64,000 nt of DNA from positions 26,861 through 90,860 of the forward strand of contig CAJXRZ010000017.1 in the NCBI GenBank assembly GCA_913060515.1, read 5' to 3'. Each line of letters opens with the position of its first letter. Within the stretch, counting starts at the first letter, position 1. Positions 1 to 8,557 of the stretch are shown here, piece by piece. The notes under the pieces are model-generated. The model had not been told where the DNA came from. It ran no database searches and worked only from the letters and a program-made list of their open reading frames with translations. Both the position numbers and the translations under genes were made by a program. This DNA is from an uncultured Pseudomonadota bacterium. GTDB lineage: Bacteria; Myxococcota_A; UBA796; CAJQPC01.

Positions 1-1
1 C

Positions 2-646
2 CTCACCGCCGGGCTGCTTGCTCTAATTCTGGGCAGCACGCATCCAGGCATGGCTGCTGAGATTGGGGTGCACGGCTTTCTGCTTCTGCTTGCCCTGGCC
101 TTGTTGGACCGCATGCTTCCTTTCTTCTCCAGAAAGCGCATCCCCGAGTACTCGGGAAAACGCCTGGACGGCTTCTTGCCGCTCTTGGCGCCGCTCCTTC
201 TCCTGCGTCCAGTCTGGTTGCTGGATCCCGTGTTTCGCTGGGTCGCCGGTCTCGGCTGCGGTGTGTTGATACTGCGCCAGATGTGGGGATGGCGCACAGA
301 CCAGGGCCTGCGTGAGCCGCTGGTTGCCGTGCTTCATCTGGGCGCTCTGTGGATTGCTGCAGGCTTCTTCTTGGATGCCTTTGGTCTGGACGCAAGGCAC
401 CTCTGGACCATCGGCGGAATGGGCACCTTGGTCATTGGTTTTGCCGTTCGGGTCACGCGAGGCCACACCGGTCTACCGCTCAAGCTGGGCTGGACGGGTG
501 CGCTGGCAGTGCTCCTGGTTCAAGGCGCTGCCTTCTCTAGGGTTCTAGGCGAAGGTCACTGGCACTTGTTGGCGGGCGTCCTGATGGCCGGTGCTTGTTT
601 GGTCTGGATCGTGGCACTGGGCATGCGCTGTTTCCGGGTGTCTTGA
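2..646 (+). CDS. nnrS: NnrS family membrane protein, C-terminal part (5' truncated)
   Basis: The reading frame is open from the first bases of the window, so only the last 214 residues are present and no start is visible. They form about six hydrophobic segments. The stretch TIGGMGTLVIGFAVRVTRGHTG matches the late conserved region of NnrS proteins (typically H-x-x-T-x-G-x-x-G-T-M...R-x-x-x-GHTG). NnrS proteins are roughly 12-helix heme- and copper-containing membrane proteins linked to nitric-oxide stress tolerance. The gene is followed by a 68-base gap and a convergent gene. The family call rests on this one motif plus hydrophobicity; any other polytopic protein is a less likely alternative. 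Confidence 0.72.
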   Translation, partial: LTAGLLALILGSTHPGMAAEIGVHGFLLLLALALLDRMLPFFSRKRIPEYSGKRLDGFLPLLAPLLLLRPVWLLDPVFRWVAGLGCGVLILRQMWGWRTDQGLREPLVAVLHLGALWIAAGFFLDAFGLDARHLWTIGGMGTLVIGFAVRVTRGHTGLPLKLGWTGALAVLLVQGAAFSRVLGEGHWHLLAGVLMAGACLVWIVALGMRCFRVS

Positions 647-714
647 CCTTCTTCGTGGCGTCGATTTCAAGCTTCATCGAGAGCAATCCTTAGGCTTGAA
701 CTCTGAGGTCAGCA

Positions 715-3165
715 CTAGAAAACGATGGCCTGAACGCTCTCTCGGGGCTGACTCATGCCTGGCACGATGGGGACTCTCCAGCGGGGGGTGTTCAGGGGCC
801 TCCAGCTCCACTGGGTCAGCAAGCGGGAGAGCACCAACAGGGCCACCGCCTCTGGGAGTTGTTCTGCGGGACCGCGGGTGCCAAAGCCCTCGTCAAAGAG
901 CCCTTGGCCTTGGGCTCCAGTCAGTGGGAGCTCAGCCTGCGGCCGAAAGATCTGGGCCCCTGGGGGGCGGTTGCACAGGCTGAGGCTGGCACCCACAAGG
1001 GCGCCCATTGGAATGGCCATGCCGTCCAGAACGAGGTCAGCTTGGCTCTGCCGCCAGAGGCCGCCGCCTCCGTGCAAGCGAATGGCCTCGCGCAGGCAGA
1101 GATGGAGCAGGGGCAGGCCCCGAAGCGCTTCGAGGCTCTGGGGGAGCGCCTCTGCTTCGGACTGTATGGCTCTGAGCATCTCCGGCTGGGTTGTCTCCAA
1201 CAGCGTTGCGAGCACGGAGAGGGAGGCGTTTCGCTGGGCAGCGAGCAGGACTCTGAGGCTGTCCATCCCCACCAGCTCAGTCAATGCCTCTCGAGCCGCC
1301 ATGCGACGGCGCGCGGCCGCGGTCTCCACCGGGAGCAGGGCCCCAAAGGCTGTGAAGTCCTCGCTCAGGTCGGTGAGCAGGGAGACCATCTCGGAGAGCA
1401 AGGCGGTGTTTGCGGGGGCCGCGCAGAGTGGGAGCAGAGCTGCGGTGACCGTTTCACGGGCCAGTTTGAGCACATCGATGGGGGACTGCGCGGGTAGGCG
1501 CTCGGCCAGCAGCTTGTCCACCGCCTCGAAGCAGGCCCTCGGGAGGGTCTCGATGGAGAGCACCGGAGCCTGGCTGACGAGCTCAGCGCCCAGCAGGCGT
1601 CCGGTCAAGGTGCACCAAGCCGCTGGACCATCCAACTCTGGCGTGGCCAGCACCGTGGCGAGCAGTTCGGGTTTGGCGACGGGGTCCACAAAGACAAAGT
1701 CCACCCCCATCAAGTGCGCCCCGAACACAGGCCCAAGCCGCGCGTGGCCGCGCTGCTGGAAGCCCGCGGGGTCACGGCTCAAGCTGAAGTTGCCCAGCCA
1801 GGGAATCAACCTGGGCATGCAGGGAAGGGGCTCTGCCAAGGGGAGGGGGGCCAGAGTTGTTGTCTCTGCGCCTGCTAGAGGGAGCGTTGGCAGCACATCG
1901 GCCAGGATTCCTGGCACCGCTTTGCGCATACAGCCCCCGCAGACCGTCCCGCAGCCTGTGGTCTGGCGCAGTGCTTCTGCACTTCGGGCACCGGACTGGA
2001 TGGCGGTCTCCAGCGCAGCGCGCTCCAGGTTCAGGCAGCGGCAGATCAGGGCCCCAGGGGCAGAGAGGGAAGCTGAGCGAGCGGCCTTGCGGAGGGTGCG
2101 GCGCTGCGGCACCGAGAGCGGGACGCCGTCCAGCGCCAGGGTCTGGAGCCCAGCCACATCTTCGTATCGGCCACTGTCTTCCAGGCCTACGACGCGGTGT
2201 TCAGCGTCCAGAGACACAGTGGTGCCGGCGGCCAGGGTCAGGACTTTGGCGACCTGAGAATCGGTGAGCGCGAAGCGGTATCGGCCTGAAGGGGCACGCA
2301 AGGCGCGCAGCTCACGGCCGTCGTCCAGTGCGTAGACGCTCTCGATGCAGGTCTCCTGATCCGCCAAGACGCTGCGTTGGTGCACGGTGCCGCTGCTGGG
2401 GAGCGTGTAGCTTCGGAGCAAGGAGGCCAGAAAGGCCTCCAGCTCCGGGTGCTCTTCGTGCAGCGCCTGTGCTTGGTCGAGCGCCACGAAGGCCGTGGTC
2501 AGGCCGTGTCGGGCGACAACGGAGGCTGCCCGTGGCCCGTCCCTTAGGGTCGCCTTCTCTCCGAACACGGAGCCTGGGTACACGGTGCAGAGGTGCACCG
2601 GTTCACCGGTGCGGTCGGTCACCACCTCGGCGCGGCCCGAGAGCACCAAGTGCAGCCCGTCGGCGGCATCGCCTTCCTCGAAGAGCACCTCGCCCTCCGA
2701 GAAGGAGCGCCGCTCGCTGGCGTCCAGGAGCCGCTTGAGGGGGCCAGCGCTTCGGCTCAGGCGCTCCTCGGTCCGGGCCAGTGAGCCAGCCTCGATGCGT
2801 TGCTTTCGAGCACTCTGGCGGGCCAACTTGGAGAACAGGTCCGCCTCCACCCGGAGCAGTCGGGCCAACTCTGGGGCCCCAGCCTGCGCGTTTCGTTTTC
2901 CGGGGCTGTCCGCGAGCAGGGCTTGCTCTCCCACCAGAGCGCCTGGTCCGCTCCGGCCCAGCAAGGCCCCATTCCCAGCTCGGATCTCCAGCTCACCCTC
3001 CAAGACAACGTAGGCGGCATCTGCCTGGGCACCCGTCTCGAAGAGCAGGGCGCCAGCGGCTAGGTCCACCACCTCCAGTGTACGGGCCAACTCAGCGAGC
3101 TCCAGGGTGCTGCAGTCCAGACCCAGAGGGCTCCTCCTCAGAGCGGCGACAATCGATGTTCCCAT
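715..3165 (-). CDS. Double cNMP-binding / BFD-type [2Fe-2S] / cytochrome P450-like fusion protein
   Basis: An 816-residue cytosolic multidomain protein. Residues about 28-110 and 135-245 are two cyclic-nucleotide-binding-like beta-barrel domains. C375-x-C377 and C409-x2-C412 match the C-x-C-x31-C-x2-C spacing of bacterioferritin-associated-ferredoxin [2Fe-2S] domains. Residues about 447-816 resemble a P450: an ETT stretch like helix I, an E-A-I-R motif at 693-696 (ExxR), and a C-terminal GFGTRGPAEQLPEA segment at the heme-loop position. That loop has no cysteine, so thiolate heme ligation looks impossible. I chose the ATG at 3165, 8 bases after the stop of the upstream SDR gene, over a longer frame overlapping that gene. 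It was probably built as a sensor or redox module; function unknown. Confidence 0.75.
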   Translation of the reverse strand: MGTSIVAALRRSPLGLDCSTLELAELARTLEVVDLAAGALLFETGAQADAAYVVLEGELEIRAGNGALLGRSGPGALVGEQALLADSPGKRNAQAGAPELARLLRVEADLFSKLARQSARKQRIEAGSLARTEERLSRSAGPLKRLLDASERRSFSEGEVLFEEGDAADGLHLVLSGRAEVVTDRTGEPVHLCTVYPGSVFGEKATLRDGPRAASVVARHGLTTAFVALDQAQALHEEHPELEAFLASLLRSYTLPSSGTVHQRSVLADQETCIESVYALDDGRELRALRAPSGRYRFALTDSQVAKVLTLAAGTTVSLDAEHRVVGLEDSGRYEDVAGLQTLALDGVPLSVPQRRTLRKAARSASLSAPGALICRCLNLERAALETAIQSGARSAEALRQTTGCGTVCGGCMRKAVPGILADVLPTLPLAGAETTTLAPLPLAEPLPCMPRLIPWLGNFSLSRDPAGFQQRGHARLGPVFGAHLMGVDFVFVDPVAKPELLATVLATPELDGPAAWCTLTGRLLGAELVSQAPVLSIETLPRACFEAVDKLLAERLPAQSPIDVLKLARETVTAALLPLCAAPANTALLSEMVSLLTDLSEDFTAFGALLPVETAAARRRMAAREALTELVGMDSLRVLLAAQRNASLSVLATLLETTQPEMLRAIQSEAEALPQSLEALRGLPLLHLCLREAIRLHGGGGLWRQSQADLVLDGMAIPMGALVGASLSLCNRPPGAQIFRPQAELPLTGAQGQGLFDEGFGTRGPAEQLPEAVALLVLSRLLTQWSWRPLNTPRWRVPIVPGMSQPRESVQAIVF

Positions 3166-3173
3166 GTTTTGCC

Positions 3174-4082
3174 CTAGCGTTTGATGAGTTCTGGCTGAGC
3201 GGCGGCCTGCTCGCGAGAGAGGCGCTTCGGTGCCGGCAATCCCCAAACGGCTCGGAGGGCGCCTCGCACGCCCCAGAGCATTCCGCTGTCCGCCTCGGGC
3301 ACGCAGTCAGGAATCACCCAAGCCACAATCCATGGACAGAAGCGCTGCCAGTAGATGGCCATGATCTCCACGCCCCCGATGCGGACCTCGCGCTTTCGGC
3401 CTCGAAGGGCAGGCAGCACTTGAAGGGCCACCTCTTCTGCCGTCAGGCCCCCTGAGACCTGTGGGTCAGGCCGACCAATGGGGATGCCCTCGCCATCGAG
3501 GGCCTTCTTGCTGATGTCGGTGGACACAAAACCCGGGCACACCATGGTCACGTGTACGCCCGACCCGCCAAGCTCCGCCCTTAGGGTGTTGGACCAGGCC
3601 CGCAACGCGTGCTTGGAGGCCGAGTAGTAGGCCCGTTCTGGCGCAGCGACGTAGGCCGCCACAGAGGTCATGTTCACGATGTGGCCCTGCCCTTTGGAGA
3701 GCATGGCGGGCAACACGGCGGCGGTGAGCGCGGTCGCGCCGAAGAAGTTCACTTCCATCAGGCGGCGGGCGGTCTCCTGCTTGGTGTGCTGGGTCTCTGA
3801 GCGTTGGCTGACGCCTGCGTTGTTCACCAGAACATCCACCCGTCCACGCCAGGCGAGGGCCTGTTCCGCTGCGGGCCCAATGGCGCTCTGGTCGGTCAAG
3901 TCCAAGGGCAGGACCATCGCCTCATTGGGCAGGCTGGCGGCGACGCTCTCCAGTGCTTGTCGGCGGCGAGCGCTCAAGATGACGAAGGCCCCGGCCATGG
4001 AGAAGGCTCGGGCCATGGCTGCGCCGATGCCGGAGGAAGCGCCTGTGATCCAGACGACCTGTTGATGGAATTGCGGGTGCAC
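3174..4082 (-). CDS. SDR family NAD(P)-dependent oxidoreductase
   Basis: A 302-residue short-chain dehydrogenase/reductase. The Rossmann glycine motif TGASSGIG lies near residue 14, NNAG near 88, and the catalytic YxxxK appears as YYSASKH near 158, with an upstream Ser in the NMTS strand. The C-terminal extension of about 60 residues contains a Trp-rich hydrophobic stretch (WIVAWVIP), which recalls membrane-associated DHRS7-type SDRs acting on lipids or steroids. It sits 8 bases upstream of the P450-like fusion gene, so the two are probably co-transcribed. It is divergent from a desaturase/Coq4/acyltransferase operon, consistent with a lipid substrate. The substrate cannot be read from sequence. 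Confidence 0.9.
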   Translation of the reverse strand: MHPQFHQQVVWITGASSGIGAAMARAFSMAGAFVILSARRRQALESVAASLPNEAMVLPLDLTDQSAIGPAAEQALAWRGRVDVLVNNAGVSQRSETQHTKQETARRLMEVNFFGATALTAAVLPAMLSKGQGHIVNMTSVAAYVAAPERAYYSASKHALRAWSNTLRAELGGSGVHVTMVCPGFVSTDISKKALDGEGIPIGRPDPQVSGGLTAEEVALQVLPALRGRKREVRIGGVEIMAIYWQRFCPWIVAWVIPDCVPEADSGMLWGVRGALRAVWGLPAPKRLSREQAAAQPELIKR

Positions 4083-4280
4083 GTGGGCCGCTCCTGGAGA
4101 GGGGGGGTGGGGACAGGCGAGCGCGCCGCATCCACCTCCTTCACGTCAAGCGCCGGCAGAACCCGTCTCCGGTGGGCAAGAAAAGTTGAGATTGGGGGCC
4201 AGAGGGGCTCCAGGAAAAAGAATGCGGTGCCCTGACAGGATTCCCTTTCGCTTTGCGTGAGTAGAGGAGAACCCCCCGCA

Positions 4281-5126
4281 ATGCAGTCTCCCCAAGGGGG
4301 GCCGCACACGGAGCCCCAGTTGGAAGAGATTCTCGGCATCCTTGGCTCGAACTACGCCGGCGCCGCTGGCCGCTCGGTCTTTCGCTACCTCATCATCTGT
4401 GGCGGCGCCTTTGCTGTGTTCTGGGTGTTCCTGCATGAGCGTCTGGAACATCGAAAAATCCAGGAAGGCCAGCCTCCCCGGAAGATGAACCTGAAGGAGG
4501 CGCGAGACTCGATCTACGCAACTCTGGTCATCGCGGTGGTCACGGCGGTGTCTCTCTGGCTCAATGAGTTGGGCCACCTGCAACTCTACATGGACCCCAT
4601 GGAATACGGCGCCCCCTGGCTGGTCGTTTCCTTGGTTCTCCTTGTCTTTGGCTTTGACACTTACTTCTATTGGACCCACCGCCTCATGCACCATGTGGCG
4701 CTCTACAACTGGACCCACGAGAAGCACCACGAGTACACAGACCCTTCCCCTCTGGCGGCGTACAGCTTCACGGCCTGGGAAGCGTTGACCTACGCCTTGT
4801 TTGGTCCGATGGTTCTGTTGGTTCTGCCTGTGAACTTTTACGTGCTGCTCATCGCTGGCTCCTGGTTCACCCTGGCCTCCACCCTGGTGCACCTGGGCTA
4901 TGAACTCGCCCCAAGTTGGTGGGGAAAGAGCAGGTTGACACGATGGATCGGCACGTCGACGATGCACAACATGCACCACGAGTACATCCACTACAACTTC
5001 GCCTTGTACTTCACCTTCTGGGACCGCTGGATGGGCACGATGCACCCGGACTACGACGAAGTGCTTGAAGAGCTGACTGCCCAGCCCCTCTTTCAGCGCG
5101 CCAAGGCGCCATCGAAGGCGGCCTAA
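4281..5126 (+). CDS. Sterol desaturase / fatty acid hydroxylase family membrane protein
   Basis: A 281-residue integral membrane protein of the di-iron desaturase/hydroxylase superfamily. It carries the three histidine boxes HRLMH, HEKHHE and MHNMHH between several hydrophobic helices. Family members hydroxylate or desaturate sterols, fatty acids or carotenoids using O2. The start is taken at the ATG at 4281 because AGAGGAGAA lies 8 bases upstream; a GTG 24 bases earlier would put that ribosome-binding site inside the gene. It is followed after 1 base by the Coq4-like gene and then an acyltransferase, so it is probably the first gene of a three-gene lipid operon. The substrate is unknown. Confidence 0.9.
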   Translation: MQSPQGGPHTEPQLEEILGILGSNYAGAAGRSVFRYLIICGGAFAVFWVFLHERLEHRKIQEGQPPRKMNLKEARDSIYATLVIAVVTAVSLWLNELGHLQLYMDPMEYGAPWLVVSLVLLVFGFDTYFYWTHRLMHHVALYNWTHEKHHEYTDPSPLAAYSFTAWEALTYALFGPMVLLVLPVNFYVLLIAGSWFTLASTLVHLGYELAPSWWGKSRLTRWIGTSTMHNMHHEYIHYNFALYFTFWDRWMGTMHPDYDEVLEELTAQPLFQRAKAPSKAA

Positions 5127-5127
5127 A

Positions 5128-5859
5128 ATGAGCCTTCCTACGCTGTTGCTGCGCGTTCGCGTCTTTGCCTACCACGGCGCCCGCTTGCTCTTTCTAAAGT
5201 GGCCCGACTACACCTTCGACGACCTGGCGGCGATGCAAGACACTCTGGATGGCCCCGCTTTCCAGAGAGCCGCCCAAAAATTGGCCCAAGAGCCAGAGGG
5301 CCGCAGGCTGCTTGAGCAGCGCCCCAACCTGGGCATCGACACGGTCGACTGGCAGACCCTGAGCATGCTCCCCCTCGACACCCTGGGCTACAACGTGTGG
5401 CACCACTTCTACAGCAATGGGCTGCTCAAGCACGTGGTCTTGGGCCCGCCCAAGATGCAGTGGGGGGAGGAAGCGGAGTTTGCCAAGGCCCGCTACCGGG
5501 CCACCCATGACCTGCGGCACGTGATGTTGGGGCTCGGCGTGGAGGGCTACGAGGAGGTGGTGCTGCAGACCTTCCAGTGCGCTCAGCTCTACCAGAACCT
5601 CTCCGCGCTCATCGTTCTGTTGGGGGGCCTCAAGCACATTCTGATGGATGGCAGGTGGCGAGAGGTCTTCAGCCTGGCCCCCAAGGCCTGGCGTGTCGGC
5701 CGCCAAGCACGCTTCCTGCTGCACATGCCTGCCGAGGAGATGTGGACCCTGTCCCTGGAGCAGGTGCGTGCGGACTACGGCATCGTTCCTGTCGGGCGCC
5801 GCTATCCGGTGGCCGCACGCCATCCAGATGCAGGCCGCATCTATGATGTGGCGGCGTGA
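5128..5859 (+). CDS. Coq4 family protein
   Basis: A 243-residue protein with the Coq4 metal-binding signature HDxxH-x11-E: H127, D128, H131 and E143 in THDLRHVMLGLGVEGYEE. The adjacent LGYNVWHHFYSNGL resembles the family's Gly/His helix. Coq4 acts in ubiquinone biosynthesis at the C1 decarboxylation/hydroxylation step and organises the Coq complex in eukaryotes. Bacterial Coq4-like proteins outside ubiquinone loci are less well understood. No other quinone gene is nearby. The location between a desaturase-family gene (1-base gap) and an acyltransferase (TGATG overlap) suggests a role in modifying a lipid or isoprenoid. The family call is firm; the role is inferred. Confidence 0.85.
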   Translation: MSLPTLLLRVRVFAYHGARLLFLKWPDYTFDDLAAMQDTLDGPAFQRAAQKLAQEPEGRRLLEQRPNLGIDTVDWQTLSMLPLDTLGYNVWHHFYSNGLLKHVVLGPPKMQWGEEAEFAKARYRATHDLRHVMLGLGVEGYEEVVLQTFQCAQLYQNLSALIVLLGGLKHILMDGRWREVFSLAPKAWRVGRQARFLLHMPAEEMWTLSLEQVRADYGIVPVGRRYPVAARHPDAGRIYDVAA

Positions 5860-7145
5860 TGCAGGGCGAGGAGCAGAGCGTGGCTGAGCAGGTCGTTTGT
5901 GGGCACAGCTTCGAGGTGGCCCGACCTGCAGATCCGTGGGACCCTGGGACATCGAGCCCGCCGAGCCATTCGCTGCGCAAGCGTCTGCTCTACCGCTGCG
6001 CATGGTTCGTCTTGCGCACCATCGACCGTGTTGTGCTTCGAACCCGGGTTCGGGGGATTGAGCAGGGAGACCCCGCTGGGCCCATGCTGCTCCTGTGCAA
6101 CCACGTCAGCGTCTTTGACCCCTTCAGCGTGGCCATCCAGTTCTGGCGCCCGTGTCGCTTCATGGCCGCAACGAGCGTCTGCAACGTGCCGGTCCTGGGG
6201 GCCACGCTTCAGGCGCTTGGGGTCTTCCCCAAGATGAAGTTCGTCAAAGACCGCCAGAGCATGCAAATCCTCAACGACCACTACGAGGAGGGCTCCGTCG
6301 TGGCGCTGTTCCCGGAAGGGGTGCGTACCTGGACGGGCGAGCCCATGCCCGTGCAGCCCGGAATCGGTCGGCTCATTCAGCGCCTGGATGCACGGGTGAT
6401 GTTTGCTCGCCTCAACACCGCCTACCTGTTGATGCCGCGCTGGGCCAAGTACCCGCGCTTTGTGCCCCTAGAGATCGACTACGAGGGACCCTTCCAGTAC
6501 AGCGCGGACGCAACTGCTGAGCAGATTGCCCAAGACGTGGCCCAGCGGCTTCAGGTCACCCCAAAGCGCGACCGCTCACGCTGGGCCTGGGGTTTCCGCT
6601 TGGCGGAGGGGCTCCCGGAGCTCTTGTGGGCCTGCCCGCACTGCTTTGCCCAAGAGAGTCTGGAGGTGGTGGGCTGGCGTGGCCGCGACGTCGCTTGTTC
6701 GGCCTGCCGCGCGAAGTGGCGACTGGACATCGACCATGTGCTGCACCCCGAGCAGGGCGGCAGCACCCTCACTGTCCCGCAAGCCTATGGGCGCATCGAG
6801 GACCACTTTGGAAGCCCAGCTGTGCTCACGCCAAGGAGGCGCTTCGAGGGCATTGTCGCAACCGCCAAGCATGCACGCTTTCGACGTCTGGCGAACCAGG
6901 AGGTGGTGGCCGAAGGGCCCCTGCAGGTACACACCGACCACCTGCTCATCGGCGGACACAGGGTGGAACTCCGGAAGTTGCTGAGCGTGAGCGTAGACGT
7001 GGGCAGCCAGGTGATGCTGCGATGCGCCTCGGACACGCCGCGCGGAGACCTACACCGCCTGGAGGTGCCTGGGGAGTCCGCGTTGAAGTGGGGCACCTTG
7101 GTGAAGGCGTGGCGTGAGCGCAGTGCTGGAAGCTTGGGCGGGTAG
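5859..7145 (+). CDS. PlsC-type 1-acylglycerol-3-phosphate acyltransferase with C-terminal zinc-ribbon-like extension
   Basis: A 428-residue protein. The LPLAT domain (about 45-240) has the catalytic NHxxxxD motif (NHVSVFD, residues 81-87) and the FPEG motif at 151-154, as expected for acyl-CoA/ACP-dependent lysophosphatidate acyltransferases. After it comes a four-cysteine element, C259-x2-C262...C280-x2-C283, which looks like a zinc ribbon, then about 130 residues without a recognised domain. The usual family length is about 240 residues, so this is a long variant. The start ATG overlaps the Coq4 stop (TGATG); a GTG three bases earlier is equally possible. It is the last gene of the desaturase-Coq4 operon. 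Confidence 0.87.
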   Translation: MQGEEQSVAEQVVCGHSFEVARPADPWDPGTSSPPSHSLRKRLLYRCAWFVLRTIDRVVLRTRVRGIEQGDPAGPMLLLCNHVSVFDPFSVAIQFWRPCRFMAATSVCNVPVLGATLQALGVFPKMKFVKDRQSMQILNDHYEEGSVVALFPEGVRTWTGEPMPVQPGIGRLIQRLDARVMFARLNTAYLLMPRWAKYPRFVPLEIDYEGPFQYSADATAEQIAQDVAQRLQVTPKRDRSRWAWGFRLAEGLPELLWACPHCFAQESLEVVGWRGRDVACSACRAKWRLDIDHVLHPEQGGSTLTVPQAYGRIEDHFGSPAVLTPRRRFEGIVATAKHARFRRLANQEVVAEGPLQVHTDHLLIGGHRVELRKLLSVSVDVGSQVMLRCASDTPRGDLHRLEVPGESALKWGTLVKAWRERSAGSLGG

Positions 7146-7158
7146 GGCCGTCGCGGTG

Positions 7159-8442
7159 TCAGCCCAAGTCGTTGGCGAGGGCGTCGCGGTGGTCGGGATG
7201 GGCGATGCTGATGAGCGCCTCCGCCCGTCGCCGAAGGGAGCGTCCGAAGAGGTTCACAGCGCCGTACTCGGTCACCACCCAGTGAACGTCCGCACGGCTG
7301 GTGACGACCCCAGCACCCAGCGCCAGGGTGGACACGATTCGGCTGAGGGTTCCGCCTCGGGCAGTGGAGGGCATCGCGATGATGGGCACGCCGCCCTTGG
7401 AGCGCGCGGCCGCGCGGATGAAGTCCACCTGGCCGCCCACACCCGAGTAGATGCGGCGCCCGATGGAGTCGCTGTTGACTTGCCCCGTCAGGTCCACAGA
7501 GATGGCGCTGTTGATGGCGACGAGGTTGTCGTTGCTGGAGGCGACCAGCAGGTCGTTGGTGTGGTCGCAAGGGTGTGCTTCGACGACCGGGTTCTCGTGG
7601 CACCAGTCATAGAGCTCGCGTGTGCCCAGAACAAAGGTCGTCACGACCTTTCGGCGATGCCGGGTCTTGTGCCTACCGGTGATCAGTCCGGCCTGACAGG
7701 CCTGCATCACGCCGTTTGAGATCATCTCGCTGTGCACGCCCAGGTCCAGGCCGGGCTGCTCGCACAACAGGCCAATGACGGCGTCCGGTACGCCACCGAT
7801 CCCGAGCTGCAGGGTGGCGCCGTGCGGCACCAGCGGAACGATGTGCTCTGCGATGCGTCGGTCGATGTCCGAGGGCGTGGGGCAGGCCAGCTCCGGCAGC
7901 TCCTCCTCGCCCTCCACGATGGCGTCCACCTCGTCCACGTGCAGGAAGGTGTTGCCGAGCACGCGCGGCATCCTTGGGTTGACCTGCACCACGATTCGCT
8001 CGGCCCGCTCCGCTGCGGCCAGTGACGCCATCACCTCGGTCCCCAGAGACATGAAGCCGTGGGCGTCGGGTGGAGAGACCATGAGCACTGCGCGGTGCAG
8101 AGGTCTCTCCATGGTCTTCAAGATTCGGGGGATCTCGGAGAGATGGCACGGCACGTAGTCGGCCAGGCCGCTGTTGACTTGCGCGCGGTCTGCGGGGCCA
8201 ACAAACCAAGCGTGGTGACGTGCATTCGGGTTGTTGCGGGTCTCCAAGGGGTCCACGCCGAGCATCAAGACGTGGCCCACCGACATGTTCGGTGCTGCGT
8301 CTGCCCGACGACCCAGAGCTGCGGCGAGGATGCGTGGTGTGGCGGAGTTTCCACCGATGAAGATGTTCGCCCCAGGACCAATGTCGGCCACGGCTGCGTC
8401 CGCGCTCATCGTCTTGCTTCGGTACACATCGCGCCAAGTCAC
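7159..8442 (-). CDS. Acetyl-CoA hydrolase / CoA-transferase family protein
   Basis: A 427-residue protein of the acetyl-CoA hydrolase/4-hydroxybutyrate CoA-transferase family. Visible family features are the oxyanion-type glycine stretch LQLGIGGVPDAVIG, the segment HSEMISNGVMQ containing the presumed catalytic glutamate region, and GGQVDFIRAA in the C-terminal domain. These enzymes move CoA between acyl-CoA and acetate or a related acid. The start is placed at the GTG at 8442 because GGAGG lies 8 bases upstream; the frame stays open much further but would overlap the divergent MopE gene. It is convergent with the acyltransferase operon and has no obvious operon partner, so the acyl substrate is not indicated. 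Confidence 0.88.
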   Translation of the reverse strand: MTWRDVYRSKTMSADAAVADIGPGANIFIGGNSATPRILAAALGRRADAAPNMSVGHVLMLGVDPLETRNNPNARHHAWFVGPADRAQVNSGLADYVPCHLSEIPRILKTMERPLHRAVLMVSPPDAHGFMSLGTEVMASLAAAERAERIVVQVNPRMPRVLGNTFLHVDEVDAIVEGEEELPELACPTPSDIDRRIAEHIVPLVPHGATLQLGIGGVPDAVIGLLCEQPGLDLGVHSEMISNGVMQACQAGLITGRHKTRHRRKVVTTFVLGTRELYDWCHENPVVEAHPCDHTNDLLVASSNDNLVAINSAISVDLTGQVNSDSIGRRIYSGVGGQVDFIRAAARSKGGVPIIAMPSTARGGTLSRIVSTLALGAGVVTSRADVHWVVTEYGAVNLFGRSLRRRAEALISIAHPDHRDALANDLG

Positions 8443-8522
8443 TGTCCGCCTCCAGGGCCTGCTCGGGCCGAGCATAGCCGCCAGGGCGAGAGAAATCCCC
8501 TGGGTCAGCCCCGCTGGAACGC

Positions 8523-8530
8523 GGTAGCAT
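8523..8530 (+). promoter_or_regulatory. Possible -10 element upstream of the MopE lipoprotein gene
   Basis: GGTAGCAT lies 28 bases before the ATG. The same GGTAGNNT pattern occurs at 12813 and 20918 before two other genes. The TAGNNT core matches TATAAT at three of six positions. No convincing -35 box is visible, so this is only a candidate. Confidence 0.25.
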
Positions 8531-8557
8531 CGTCTCAACCAGCCCCGAGGCCCTCCG

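Noticed and set aside
755..2257. 500-codon plus-strand frame
   Set aside because: Antisense to the cNMP/P450-like gene, Arg/Ser/Pro-rich, no domain.
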